Positions 8,503 to 18,144 of a DNA stretch of 41,793 nt are shown one piece after another. The notes under the pieces were generated by a model. It was not told the DNA's origin. It saw only the letters and a program-made list of their open reading frames with translations, and made no database searches. The DNA is taken from positions 1-41,793 of the forward strand of contig NZ_BALE01000016.1 in NCBI RefSeq assembly GCF_000963885.1, in the 5' to 3' direction. The number at the start of each line of letters is the position of its first letter. The first letter of the stretch is position 1. A program made the translations under genes and the position numbers. The DNA is from Tanticharoenia sakaeratensis NBRC 103193 (GTDB lineage: Bacteria; Pseudomonadota; Alphaproteobacteria; Acetobacterales; Acetobacteraceae).

Positions 8503-9073
8503 AGGTGGTTCGAGACGGCACCCAAAGAATATCGTCCTGCCCGTCGCGATTGAGATGGCGCGCAAGGACAAAGAGATAATCTGAAAGCCTGTTCAGCAGG
8601 CGCAGTTGTGGACCTCCATCCGGCCATCGGCCCGCTGCGACGACCGTACGTTCCGCACGGCGCGCGATGGTCCGCGCCAGATGCGCGTGAGCTGCCGCCG
8701 GCGTGCCGCCCGGAAGGACGAAGCTCGTCAATGGCGGTTGAACCGCGCGCAACTGCTCCGCCGCCGCTTCCAGTTGCAGCACCGCCTGATCGGTCAGGCA
8801 TGCAGGACGATCGCTGTTCGGCTGGCACAGATCAGCGCCGAGATCGAACAGCGCCGATTGCAGGTTCGCTATGACCTGACGTTGCGGATGCGCCGGCTCC
8901 AGCGCCGCGGCCACGATGCCGAGTGCCGCGTTCGCTTCGTCCACATCGCCGATTGCAGCGATGAGGGGCGCTGATTTCGCAACGCGCGCACCATCGCCCA
9001 GCGAAGTCATGCCCCCGTCGCCGCCCCGCGTGGTGACACGGTCGATGCGAACGACGGGATCGGGCCGAGTCAT
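8501..9073 (-). CDS. PduO-type ATP:cob(I)alamin adenosyltransferase
   Basis: A 190-residue enzyme that transfers the adenosyl group of ATP to cob(I)alamin, producing coenzyme B12. The ATP-binding N-terminal motif is clear (RVTTRGGDGGMTSLGDGARVAK in pieces: TTRGGDGG and TSLGDG, residues 13-27). Further family blocks are GDVDEANAALG, FDLGADLC, and the C-terminal RRAERTVVAA then RLLNRLSDYLFVLARHLN. The start at 9073 places the motif at the usual distance from the N-terminus; longer frames upstream would run into the adjacent lipoprotein gene. It starts four bases after the stop of the DUF4142-like gene, so the two are likely cotranscribed, though no functional link is obvious. Confidence 0.92.
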   Translation of the reverse strand: MTRPDPVVRIDRVTTRGGDGGMTSLGDGARVAKSAPLIAAIGDVDEANAALGIVAAALEPAHPQRQVIANLQSALFDLGADLCQPNSDRPACLTDQAVLQLEAAAEQLRAVQPPLTSFVLPGGTPAAAHAHLARTIARRAERTVVAAGRWPDGGPQLRLLNRLSDYLFVLARHLNRDGQDDILWVPSRTT

Positions 9074-9077
9074 GCTC

Positions 9078-9683
9078 TTAGCGATAACAGGGGAGATGAC
9101 GGGACCGCAGCTCGTCGATTTCCTGGGCAAGTTCGACCTGGGTCTTCTTGGCAAACGTCTTGAGGCCGGGCATCGGCGAACCGGATGCCTCGATGCTTGC
9201 CTGATCGAGCAGGGCCCGGTCAGTGACCAGAAGCGCATGGAGGTAGGCCTGATCGGCGGCCGCGCCACGCTGGCGTGCAGTCGCGCGCAGCCAGTTGGTG
9301 TCCTGCGTGCTCAGCGTATCCGTCACGGTCACCGATGCATCGCCGGCCGCCTGGACCATGGCGATCCGGTTGGCCTCGTGGGCGCCGACGGAATGGCCGG
9401 CGAAGGCCTGCACGCAGGCCGAGCTGCCGAAGCTGCCTTCGTTGCGACCAAGCGACTCGGCAAGGAGATCGCTCTCGTCTGTCAGCTGCATGAACGCAGT
9501 GTCGGACTTGTTGGCGGTCTGTGTCGTCGTCACCAGCGCGGGCAGCGGCGCCGGGGACGGCGGCGGCGGCGTGCAGCCGGCCAAGGCCATGAGGGAAACG
9601 GCTGCAGCAAACAGGCAAGCCGAACCGTGTGCTCGGGAAGCGAAAACGGGGCGCTGGGCGTGTCGGGGCAAACCAATCCTCAT
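9078..9683 (-). CDS. DUF4142-like outer-membrane or periplasmic lipoprotein
   Basis: A 201-residue protein with an arginine/histidine-containing N-terminus, a hydrophobic stretch and a lipobox LMALAGC, giving Cys37 as the lipidation site. A proline-rich linker (TPPPPSPAPLPA) follows. The rest is predicted helical (FMQLTDESDLLAESLGRNEG, AFAGHSVGAHEANRIAM, AYLHALLVTDRALLDQASIEA), resembling the ferritin-like four-helix DUF4142 family, in which His and Asp/Glu residues recur at helix positions. The start at 9683 gives a normal lipoprotein signal; longer in-frame starts do not. Function is unknown. It is the upstream gene of a probable two-gene operon with the adenosyltransferase. Confidence 0.65.
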   Translation of the reverse strand: MRIGLPRHAQRPVFASRAHGSACLFAAAVSLMALAGCTPPPPSPAPLPALVTTTQTANKSDTAFMQLTDESDLLAESLGRNEGSFGSSACVQAFAGHSVGAHEANRIAMVQAAGDASVTVTDTLSTQDTNWLRATARQRGAAADQAYLHALLVTDRALLDQASIEASGSPMPGLKTFAKKTQVELAQEIDELRSRHLPCYR

Positions 9684-9835
9684 CTGGGTTCTGGGTCTGG
9701 AATCAGGCGCGTTATCGGAACGGCCCGATACGGCCTCTGGCCGATATCCGGTCCGCGTCGTGTGACACGGGTCGGCCGCATCCTTGCAACCCTTGGCAGA
9801 CACGTCCAGCCTTCGCGCCAAAAAGGACGCAGCCC

Positions 9836-10240
9836 ATGACCCTTGCACCTCATTCCCGTTTCGCCCGCGCGATCATCGCAGTTGCAGCGTTCTACGGCCT
9901 GAGCGGCACGGCGCTCTCCGCCCTGACGACGCATCTGCCGTCCAGTGCGTTCGTGCCCGGCGGCCGGGAAATGGCTTGGCACGGGGTCTGGATGCAGATG
10001 TGGCACGCACCGGTTCTGCTGGCACTGGGGGTCGCGATGATCGCATCGGACCGATTCAGGGGGTACGGGTTTCGTTGGGCCGCAGCCGGGCTGAGCTTCG
10101 GGATCGCGCTGTTTTGTGCAGCAGTCTATGCGATTGCCTTTACCGGACGGCATTCCGGCATCGTGGCGCCCACGGGCGGCATGATCGTCATGGCTTCATG
10201 GATCATGATCGGGATTGCCGGTCTGCGCGTGCGCGCCTGA
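9836..10240 (+). CDS. DUF423-family small membrane protein
   Basis: A 134-residue hydrophobic protein with four probable membrane helices: residues about 9-30, 50-65, 73-93 and 105-128. The typical DUF423 (YgdD/YwdK-like) organisation is visible: an N-terminal AFYGLSGTALSALTTH, a central W-H-APVLLALG, and a small GRHSGIVAPTGGMIVMASWI toward the end. The ATG at 9836 follows AAAAGGA. The function of the family is not established. It overlaps the 3' end of the opposing small membrane gene by 38 bases. Confidence 0.8.
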   Translation: MTLAPHSRFARAIIAVAAFYGLSGTALSALTTHLPSSAFVPGGREMAWHGVWMQMWHAPVLLALGVAMIASDRFRGYGFRWAAAGLSFGIALFCAAVYAIAFTGRHSGIVAPTGGMIVMASWIMIGIAGLRVRA

Positions 10241-10565
10241 ACCGCGCGACCGCAAGAAGACCGATCGTCTGAAGGCACAGCGCGATCACGAAGCATGACA
10301 GCGCGATCCCAACGAGCAGAAGCTGTTCGCGCTGCAGACCGTTCTGCAGACGCAGGATATCGTAGAGCGACTGCCACGCACGCGTCCCGGCAACCCAGAC
10401 GATAGCAGCCTTCGCCGGTCCCCACATGCGGCACAGGGCCATGAGGATGACGGTCAGTCCGACCAGGACGACCGTTCGGACAAGGGTTGCGGCAATGCTT
10501 CCCTCCGGCGATGCGTCGAGCGCGGAGGGCGCCGGGGATTTGACGCGCGTGCGGGGCGATCTCAT
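10203..10565 (-). CDS. small membrane protein of unknown function
   Basis: A 120-residue protein with a basic, polar N-terminus and two clear membrane helices, LVRTVVLVGLTVILMALC (about residues 28-45) and LLLVGIALSCFVIALCLQTIGLLAV (about 81-105), then an arginine-rich tail. No family is recognised. Support comes from the membrane pattern and the otherwise empty space between the DUF423 and thioredoxin-like genes. It overlaps the 3' end of the convergent DUF423 gene. Confidence 0.55.
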   Translation of the reverse strand: MRSPRTRVKSPAPSALDASPEGSIAATLVRTVVLVGLTVILMALCRMWGPAKAAIVWVAGTRAWQSLYDILRLQNGLQREQLLLVGIALSCFVIALCLQTIGLLAVARFRRARADRQSRS

Positions 10566-10644
10566 ATTCGAACCTGACTTTCTGCCTCGTCTGGGCCCAA
10601 GCGTTAGTCCCGGCAGGCGCTTCGATCAATGAAGGCGTCCTTAA

Positions 10645-11160
10645 ATGTCTTTTCAGTCTCGCCTGCGTGTTCTGGCTGCGACGGCAGTTCTAGCGGGTTC
10701 ATCCGCAGCAATCGCCGCGACCCCGGTGCCGCCTCCGCAGATCGGCGATGCCCAGCCGACGCCTGTCGCCGCCCCCTACCCCGATACCTCCCTTGCCGCG
10801 AAGCAGGTGCAGGAGGCGTTTCGCACGGCGGCGAAAACCCATCGCAAGGTGCTGATCGACCTGGGCGGAAACTGGTGCCCGGACTGCCGTATCCTGGCCG
10901 GCATCTTCGAGGTGCCGCAGGTCAATGCCTGGCTGAATTCGCAGTTCGTCGTTGTTCCGGTCAATGTCGGGCGGATGAACACCAACCTCGACATCGCGCA
11001 GAAATACGGTGTGACGGTCAAGGCCGTTCCGACCGTTCTGGTCGTGACGCCCGACGGCAAGCTGCTGGATCCGGACGGAACCGTGGCACTCGGCAATGCG
11101 CGCGCGATGTCGCCGCAGGCGGTTCTCGACCTGATCGGCCAGTGGAACCAGCGCGGCTGA
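10645..11160 (+). CDS. exported thioredoxin-fold protein (WCPDC active site)
   Basis: A 171-residue protein with a signal peptide ending near AAIA-ATP, so the domain should act in the periplasm. The thioredoxin domain spans about residues 50-165, with the redox motif W-C-P-D-C (GGNWCPDCRIL) and the cis-proline region VKAVPTVLVV. Such proteins reduce or exchange disulfides; the Pro-Asp pair between the cysteines differs from thioredoxin (GP) and DsbA (PH) and is seen in thioredoxin_7-type proteins. No partner redox gene is adjacent. It converges with the monooxygenase-like gene ten bases downstream. Confidence 0.85.
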   Translation: MSFQSRLRVLAATAVLAGSSAAIAATPVPPPQIGDAQPTPVAAPYPDTSLAAKQVQEAFRTAAKTHRKVLIDLGGNWCPDCRILAGIFEVPQVNAWLNSQFVVVPVNVGRMNTNLDIAQKYGVTVKAVPTVLVVTPDGKLLDPDGTVALGNARAMSPQAVLDLIGQWNQRG

Positions 11161-11170
11161 GAACGCCCGA

Positions 11171-11464
11171 TCAGGCGACCTGATCGAGAAAGACGACCGT
11201 CGAGGCGCCGCCCTCGACGAGATCGGCAATCGCGGCGTTGAACGCGCGGCCATGGGCCGTGCCCATATGGGCCCTGAACGCGTCGTCGTCGCGATATGTC
11301 TCCTCGACATGAAACAGCAACGGATCATCCGCGAGCGTGTAGACCACGAAGCGGACACAGCCGGGTTCGGCCCGGACGTCCTGCGCCAGCGCGGTCAGCA
11401 GCTCCGCTACATGCGCCTTGTGATCGGGATGGGCGCGCATCGTGGCATACAGCGATTTCGTCAT
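11171..11464 (-). CDS. antibiotic biosynthesis monooxygenase (ABM) domain protein
   Basis: A 97-residue single-domain protein of the dimeric alpha-beta barrel ABM/YgiN group: MRAHPDHKAHVAELLTALAQDV, EPGCVRFVVYTLADDPLLFHVEETYRDDDAFRAHM and a C-terminal strand VFLDQ. Family members include quinol monooxygenases and many of unknown substrate; no cofactor motif is needed. It starts eleven bases after the oligoendopeptidase stop on the same strand and is probably the last gene of that operon. Confidence 0.85.
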   Translation of the reverse strand: MTKSLYATMRAHPDHKAHVAELLTALAQDVRAEPGCVRFVVYTLADDPLLFHVEETYRDDDAFRAHMGTAHGRAFNAAIADLVEGGASTVVFLDQVA

Positions 11465-11475
11465 GAGAGCCGCTC

Positions 11476-13164
11476 CTAAAGCGAAAGTTCCTGTTCGGCT
11501 TCCTGGACCACTTCAGCCAGAACGTCCGGTTCGAAGGGCGAGGTCAGGCCGGCATCGGCGATAAGCGCCGTGAACGGCTTGGAGCCGCCCTCGGCGCAAA
11601 GGGCCGTATAAATGTCGAGCGTGCCTTCCGGGTCGCCGCGGCTGCTGAGCCAGAGCTGGAGCGCGCAGCACAGCGCAAGCGTGTAGTCGATGTAGTAGAA
11701 CGGCGAGCGATAGATATGCATCTGCGCCTGCCAGCGGCCGCCCTTGCCGGGGTATTCGAGATCGCCCCAGTCGCGCCACGGCATGTAGTGCTGCTCGAGC
11801 TTGCGCCAGAGGATATGGCGCGCGGCCGGCGTCATGCCCGGATCGTCATAGATCTGGTGCTGGAAATGATCGACGCAGGCCCCGTACGGCAGAAATGCCA
11901 GACTGTCGAACAGATGCATGCGGCGATAGCGGTCCGCCGTTCCCGGCTCCACGAGCTTGTCGATCTGCGGCCAGGTCAGGAATTCGAGGCCCATCGAATG
12001 GATCTCGGCCGCCTCCATCGTCGGCCACAGCTCGTCGATCGACTTCTGGTCCCGGCTTTTCCAGTTCTGGTAGGCATGACCCATCTCGTGCGTGAAAACA
12101 CCGATGTCATTGTGGGTGCCGTTGAAGTTCGCGAAGATGAACGGCATGCCCACGTCGGGAAATGACGTGCAGAACCCGCCCCCCGCCTTGCCTTCCCGGT
12201 TCTTGAGATCGAGGAAGCCGCGCGCATTCATGTCGCGGAAGAACGCACCCAGATCCCCGCCCATGGCATCGAACATGCTCTGCGCGCGCGCCAGCAGCAC
12301 GTCATGGTCGCCGGCGGGCTTCGGATTGCCTTCCGGATCCACCAGTGCCTCGTCCCAGGACCGCAGGCCGTCCCATCCCATGGCAAGCCTGCGATGCTCC
12401 CAGAGCGACTGCACGAGCGGCGTCACATGGGTTGCGATCTTCTGGCGAAATACGGCCACGTCCGCCGGGCCGTAATCGGTACGGCGCATCCGGCGATACC
12501 CGAGTTCGACATAGGTATCGAAACCGAGCGTCGTCGCCATTCGATGCCGCAGGTGCACGAGCTTGTCGAAGATCGCATCCAGCGTCTCGCCGTGCTCCGC
12601 GAAAAATGCCCAGCGCGCCTGTTCGGCCCTGTGCCGCGTGTCACGATCGAGACTCTGTGCGAATGGGGCGAGGCCTGCGAGATTGACCGTCTGCCCGTCG
12701 ATCTCGATCTTCGCGGAAGCGAGAAGCGCCGTGTATTCGGCGGAGATATGCGATTCTTCCTCGATATCGGCAGCGATACGCGGATCGAACGTCGTGATGT
12801 CGGCTTCCCACAGACGCACGACATGATCGCCCAGCGCACCGATGAGACCGGCGCGATCGGGATCGGCCAACAGGCGCCGTTTGATGGCGACCTCGTGCCC
12901 GGTCACGATCGGCCCCAGAGCGTCGGTATAATCGCGTTCAGCCTGGGCTGCGCTGTCGGTCGTATCGCGCGAGAACTGCAGATGCACCAGCGACGCCCAG
13001 GATTCGTAATGGCGTCGTGCGATATCGAACGCGCTCAGGGCCTCGCCGCGCGCGCCACGATCGAGTTTGTCCGCGATGTCGCGGTAGGTCTCGCGCAGGC
13101 TGTCCTCGGAGGGACGCGCGAACGCGACGTCGGAAAAGACGATGGACGGATCTTCATGTGCCAT
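11476..13164 (-). CDS. pepF: M3-family oligoendopeptidase
   Basis: A 562-residue cytoplasmic zinc metallopeptidase that degrades short peptides. The zinc-binding HExxH motif is H359-E360-M-G-H363 (GVFTHEMGHAYQNW), and the third ligand is the glutamate in MEAAEIHSMGLEF (about 387). Other M3 features are GFCTSFPDVGMPFIFANFNGT and the C-terminal YPGKGGRWQAQMHIYRSPFYYIDY. The first ~200 residues form the helical cap typical of PepF-like enzymes. The gene lies 39 bases after the divergent aminotransferase and 11 bases before the ABM gene, all on one strand. The pepF symbol follows family resemblance; the exact subfamily is inferred. Confidence 0.9.
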   Translation of the reverse strand: MAHEDPSIVFSDVAFARPSEDSLRETYRDIADKLDRGARGEALSAFDIARRHYESWASLVHLQFSRDTTDSAAQAERDYTDALGPIVTGHEVAIKRRLLADPDRAGLIGALGDHVVRLWEADITTFDPRIAADIEEESHISAEYTALLASAKIEIDGQTVNLAGLAPFAQSLDRDTRHRAEQARWAFFAEHGETLDAIFDKLVHLRHRMATTLGFDTYVELGYRRMRRTDYGPADVAVFRQKIATHVTPLVQSLWEHRRLAMGWDGLRSWDEALVDPEGNPKPAGDHDVLLARAQSMFDAMGGDLGAFFRDMNARGFLDLKNREGKAGGGFCTSFPDVGMPFIFANFNGTHNDIGVFTHEMGHAYQNWKSRDQKSIDELWPTMEAAEIHSMGLEFLTWPQIDKLVEPGTADRYRRMHLFDSLAFLPYGACVDHFQHQIYDDPGMTPAARHILWRKLEQHYMPWRDWGDLEYPGKGGRWQAQMHIYRSPFYYIDYTLALCCALQLWLSSRGDPEGTLDIYTALCAEGGSKPFTALIADAGLTSPFEPDVLAEVVQEAEQELSL

Positions 13165-13203
13165 GCGGGCAAGTTTCGCACTCTCTGCCCGCCTCGTCTA
13201 TCG

Positions 13204-14409
13204 CTACCGCAACTTCGCCACAAAGCTTGAGATCCGGTCGAGCGCGGAGGCGAGTTGGTCGTCGGATGCTGCAATCGACAGACGCAGATGCGGGCTCACG
13301 CCGAACGCCGTGCCCGGGACGGTCGAGACGTGGGCCTCTTCGAGCAAGGTCTGCGCGAATGTCACGTCGGTGTCGATCACGAGGCCACCGGGCGTCGTCC
13401 GGCCGATCAGGGCGGCAATCCCCGGATAGGCGTAAAAGGCGCCATCGGGGTTGGCACAGGTGATACCCGGGATCGCCCGCAAGGCTCCGACCACCTGATC
13501 GCGCCTGCGGGCGTAGGTATCGCGCATCGAGGCGATCCGTGACTGGTCACCATTCAGCGCCGCGACCGCACCCGCCTGCGCCAGCGTGCAGACGCCCGAT
13601 GTCGCATTGCCCTGCACTTTCGCCATGGCGGCGATCAGAGGTGCGGGGCCGCCCGCAAATCCGACCCGCCAGCCGGTCATGGCATAGGCCTTGGCCACTC
13701 CGTTCAGTGTCAGGATCCTGTCGGCCAGATCAGGTGCCACCGCCGCAAGCGACGCGTGGACGCGATCGCCGAACGTCAGATGCTCGTAGATCTCGTCCGA
13801 AAGCACCAGCACATCCGGATAAGCCCGCAGGATTTCGGCAATGGCGGCGAGATCGTCGGGGCCCATGACCGCGCCGGTCGGGTTGCTCGGGAAATTGAGC
13901 ACCAGCCACCGCGTGCGGGGCGACAGTACGGCCTTCAACGCGTCCGGACGAAGGCGAAAGCCGTCGGTTTCCTGACAGGCGACCGGGACCGGAACCGCGC
14001 CCATCATCTGTGCGATCAGCGGATAGCTGACCCAGTAGGGCGCCGGTACGATGACCTCGTCTCCTGGGTCGAGCGTCGCCATGAACGCGTCGAAAATGAT
14101 CTGCTTGCCGCCATTGGCGATCAGGATCTGGTTGCGTGCGTAATCGAGCCCGTTGTCACGCCGGAACTTCGCAATCACGGCGTCTTTCAGCGCGATCGTT
14201 CCATCGACCGGCGGATAACGCGTATCGCCTGCACGCCCTGCCGCATATGCCGCTTCGACCGCCTCGGGCGGCGACGGAAAATCCGGCTCGCCAAGGGCCA
14301 GCGAGATCACGTCCACGCCCTCCGCTTTCAAGGCGCGGGCGCGCTGCGCCATGGCGATAGTGGCAGGCGGCGGCAGGTCGGCCAGACGCTGTGCGACGCG
14401 AAAGGTCAT
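13204..14409 (-). CDS. class I PLP aminotransferase, divergent paralogue
   Basis: A 401-residue fold-type I aminotransferase. The PLP lysine is K240 (LNGVAKAYAMTGWRVGF); SNPTG at 175-179 and D205 in SDEIYEHL bind cofactor and substrate. It is paralogous to the gene immediately upstream, with the same layout, but differs at sites that mark aspartate aminotransferases: LALGEPDF replaces LSAGEPDF, GDTRYPPVDG replaces the usual G-TKYT---G, and GVAKAY replaces GMSKAY. The substrate may therefore differ (another amino acid or keto acid). Its ATG overlaps the stop of the upstream paralogue by four bases (ATGA), so it is translationally coupled. The long open frame continuing upstream to 14877 is an out-of-phase overlap and is not part of the gene. 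Confidence 0.88.
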   Translation of the reverse strand: MTFRVAQRLADLPPPATIAMAQRARALKAEGVDVISLALGEPDFPSPPEAVEAAYAAGRAGDTRYPPVDGTIALKDAVIAKFRRDNGLDYARNQILIANGGKQIIFDAFMATLDPGDEVIVPAPYWVSYPLIAQMMGAVPVPVACQETDGFRLRPDALKAVLSPRTRWLVLNFPSNPTGAVMGPDDLAAIAEILRAYPDVLVLSDEIYEHLTFGDRVHASLAAVAPDLADRILTLNGVAKAYAMTGWRVGFAGGPAPLIAAMAKVQGNATSGVCTLAQAGAVAALNGDQSRIASMRDTYARRRDQVVGALRAIPGITCANPDGAFYAYPGIAALIGRTTPGGLVIDTDVTFAQTLLEEAHVSTVPGTAFGVSPHLRLSIAASDDQLASALDRISSFVAKLR

Positions 14410-15611
14410 GTATGCAGGCCTTCGCAGAATGCGGTGACCCGACGGCAGGCCTCGCGCAGTGTCTCCGTGTCGGTCGCATACGAAATGCGGAAATAACCGG
14501 GACAGAGGAAGGCCGTGCCATGGACAGCGGCTACACCGGTTTCGTCCAGCAGAGCGGTCACGAAAACCTCGTCCGACGTGATTTTCGTGCCGCCGGCGCT
14601 GGTCAGGCCGAGTGCCTTTTCCATGGACGCAAAGACGTAGAACGCACCCTGCGGCACATGGCAGCTCAGATGCGGGGCGGCATTGATGGCCGCGACCACC
14701 AGATCCCGGCGGCCGCGATAGGTCTCGACCATCTCCGCAATGAAGTCCTGCGGGCCGGACGCCGCCTCGCAGGCGGCGGCCTGCGCGATGGAACAGGGAT
14801 TGCTGGTGCTCTGGCCCTGCAGCTTCGTCATGGCCCTCGTCAGCGCGGCGGGCGCTGCCGTGTAGCCGACACGCCATCCGGTCATGGCATAGGCCTTGGA
14901 CATGCCGTTCATCGTGACCGTCCGGTCGCGCAGCTTCGGCTCGACCTGCACGACGGTCTGCGCCACGAACCCGTCATAGACGAGCTTGGCATAGATATCG
15001 TCGGTGAAGACCCAGACATGCGGGTGGTCGAGCAGGACGTCGCACAGGCTGCGCAGCTCATCGGCGGTATAGGCGCTGCCCGTGGGATTGCACGGCGAGT
15101 TCAGCATCAGCCACTTGGTCTGGGGCGTGATCGCATCCGCCAGCTGCCGCGCCGTCATCTTGAACCCCGCGGCGGGATCGGTCGGCACCAGAACCGGGCG
15201 ACCGTCGGCCAGCGTCACGATGTCCGGGTAGGACACCCAGGCGGGGGTCGGGATGATCACCTCGTCACCCGGATTGAGCGTCGCCACCATTGCATTGAAG
15301 ATGGACTGCTTGCCCCCGGTCGAGACGACGATTTCATCTGCCGTGTAGTCGGTCCCGAAATCGGCTGCCAGACGGGCCGCGATCGCGCTGCGCAGCGCCT
15401 GCGTTCCGGCGACGGCCGTGTACTTGGTCTGGCCCTCGCGAATTGCGCGGATCGCCGCGTCCTTGACGTTCTCCGGCGTATCGAAGTCCGGCTCGCCGGC
15501 CGACAGGCTGATGATGTCCCGGCCCTCGGCCTTGAGCACCCGCGCCTTATCGGTGATGGCAATGGTCTGGCTCGGGCTAATACGGTTCAGGCGATCGGAG
15601 ATGAGGGACAT
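14406..15611 (-). CDS. aatA: aspartate aminotransferase (class I, aspartate/prephenate type)
   Basis: A 401-residue PLP enzyme that interconverts aspartate and oxaloacetate with 2-oxoglutarate/glutamate. The features of the subgroup Ib enzymes are intact: SLSAGEPDFDTP (36-46), GQTKYTAVAGT (60-70), STGGKQSIFNA, NSPCNPTG (171-178), D204 in FTDDIYAKL, and the PLP lysine K239 in NGMSKAYAMTGWRVGY. Some members of this subgroup also use prephenate; that cannot be told from the sequence. It lies 73 bases downstream of the hydroxy-acid oxidase, on the same strand, and overlaps the next aminotransferase by four bases. Confidence 0.92.
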   Translation of the reverse strand: MSLISDRLNRISPSQTIAITDKARVLKAEGRDIISLSAGEPDFDTPENVKDAAIRAIREGQTKYTAVAGTQALRSAIAARLAADFGTDYTADEIVVSTGGKQSIFNAMVATLNPGDEVIIPTPAWVSYPDIVTLADGRPVLVPTDPAAGFKMTARQLADAITPQTKWLMLNSPCNPTGSAYTADELRSLCDVLLDHPHVWVFTDDIYAKLVYDGFVAQTVVQVEPKLRDRTVTMNGMSKAYAMTGWRVGYTAAPAALTRAMTKLQGQSTSNPCSIAQAAACEAASGPQDFIAEMVETYRGRRDLVVAAINAAPHLSCHVPQGAFYVFASMEKALGLTSAGGTKITSDEVFVTALLDETGVAAVHGTAFLCPGYFRISYATDTETLREACRRVTAFCEGLHT

Positions 15612-15684
15612 GGTTCGGGTCCGTCCGGATAGGGGGCGTGGCCGAACCCGTAGCGCATTTCAGGTTCCGAAACGAGAGCGGGCT

Positions 15685-16887
15685 CTACCGTTCGTCGCCA
15701 TCCCTCGATGCAAACGGCACGGTGTACACGTCGCTCAGCAGATCAGGTCCGAGATCCGGCAGGGACGTCAGGCCCAGCAGCGCCAGGTCACGCGCGATTT
15801 CCCTGCTCAGGATCGTCACCGCCCGGTCGATCCCTGCCCCGCCCGCGACCGCGCAGGCCTGCAGGAAAGGACGGCCGATCATCACGGCATCCGCTCCAAG
15901 GGCGCGGGCTTTCAGGATGTCCCCGCCGCATCGAAAGCCGCTGTCGACCAGGACCGTCATGTCACCGGCCGCCCGCCTGATTTCGCCGAGAACTTCGAGC
16001 GGACTGACGGTCGAGTCCAGCAGCCGGGCGCCATGATCGGAAATGCCGATCCCGTCCACGCCCAGCGTCGCCGCCCTGGCCGCGTCTTCCGCACGCAGGA
16101 TTCCTTTCAGCACGAGCTTGCCGCGCCAGCGGTCGCGGATACGCTGGACATGATCCCAGGTGAAGCGGGACGAGCCGCCAACCGCGCCGATTTCGCTGGA
16201 GAACAGGCCCGGGCCGCCATGCGGCCGAATGTTGACGATCCGCGGGTCGCGATCCCTCAGGATCGTGCGACCCATCGTGCCGAACGTCCAGCCGGGATGC
16301 GCGAGGCCACCAAGGATGGCGCGTGTCTTCGGCCGGATCGGCATGGTGTAGCCTGCACGCGTCTCGGCCACGCGCTGGGCCGCGACCGGCACGTCGATCG
16401 TCACCATCAGGACGTTGTAGCCGGCGGCGGCGACGCGATCGACCATGCCGTCGATGATGTCGGTGTCGCTCGGCAGATAGGCCGCGAACCATGTGCGCGG
16501 GTTGATGCGGATGATGTCCTCGAGCGGCGTCAGGGAATTGGCGCTGAGCGCATAGAACACGCCATGCCGATAGGCGGCCGCAGCCTCGAGCTTGTCCGCG
16601 TCGAAACACGTCATGGCGGCGCCGCCGGTGGGCGCCAGACCGAAGGGCTGTGCGTAGCGCTCACCAAACAGGATGACTGACGGATCGACCTGCGAGACAT
16701 CGCGCAGGCGATAGGGCTTCCAGAGATAGCGATGAAACACGGCACGGTTGCGCCGCAAGCTGACTTCGAAGCCCGCGCCGTTGCGCACATATTCATAGAC
16801 GGCGCGCGGCAGATAGCGCCGTGACGCGGCCTCGAAATCCGTCAGCTGGTAGATGTCACGCAGACGGCGACGGGTTGTAAGGGACAT
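15685..16887 (-). CDS. FMN-dependent alpha-hydroxy-acid oxidase/dehydrogenase, divergent
   Basis: A 400-residue (beta/alpha)8-barrel flavoenzyme of the lactate/glycolate/mandelate oxidase family. It retains the FMN-binding lysine K261 (LVLKGILRAEDA), a catalytic-type His285 and Arg288, and the phosphate-binding segment GADAVMIGRPFLQACAV (331-347). The active-site loop reads SDHGARLLD where the family usually has SNHGGRQLD, the N-terminal substrate loop is NGAGFEVSLRRN, and DSGFRCGGDILKA replaces DGGIRRGTDV. So substrate or activity may be unusual. The start chosen at 16887 (MSLTTRRRLRDIYQL) matches the family; thirteen extra codons upstream lack support. It lies between leuB and the aminotransferases in a single-strand run. 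Confidence 0.85.
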   Translation of the reverse strand: MSLTTRRRLRDIYQLTDFEAASRRYLPRAVYEYVRNGAGFEVSLRRNRAVFHRYLWKPYRLRDVSQVDPSVILFGERYAQPFGLAPTGGAAMTCFDADKLEAAAAYRHGVFYALSANSLTPLEDIIRINPRTWFAAYLPSDTDIIDGMVDRVAAAGYNVLMVTIDVPVAAQRVAETRAGYTMPIRPKTRAILGGLAHPGWTFGTMGRTILRDRDPRIVNIRPHGGPGLFSSEIGAVGGSSRFTWDHVQRIRDRWRGKLVLKGILRAEDAARAATLGVDGIGISDHGARLLDSTVSPLEVLGEIRRAAGDMTVLVDSGFRCGGDILKARALGADAVMIGRPFLQACAVAGGAGIDRAVTILSREIARDLALLGLTSLPDLGPDLLSDVYTVPFASRDGDER

Positions 16888-16963
16888 GAATGACGAGGCT
16901 CCGATGCAATTCGAAATCCTCGTCACAACGGCAGGGCTCAGGGCGCGTCCCGCCGCAGGCGTG

Positions 16964-18085
<1,122 letters not shown>

Positions 18086-18144
18086 TGAAATCGGTCCGCC
18101 AGAAAGTCAGCAAAAATCAGCCCTGAAGGCACGGCATGCGGCGT

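Noticed and set aside
14410-14877. N-terminal extension of the divergent aminotransferase
   Set aside because: It lies over the conserved C-terminal coding region of the upstream paralogue in another frame, and the ATGA overlap gives a normal start.
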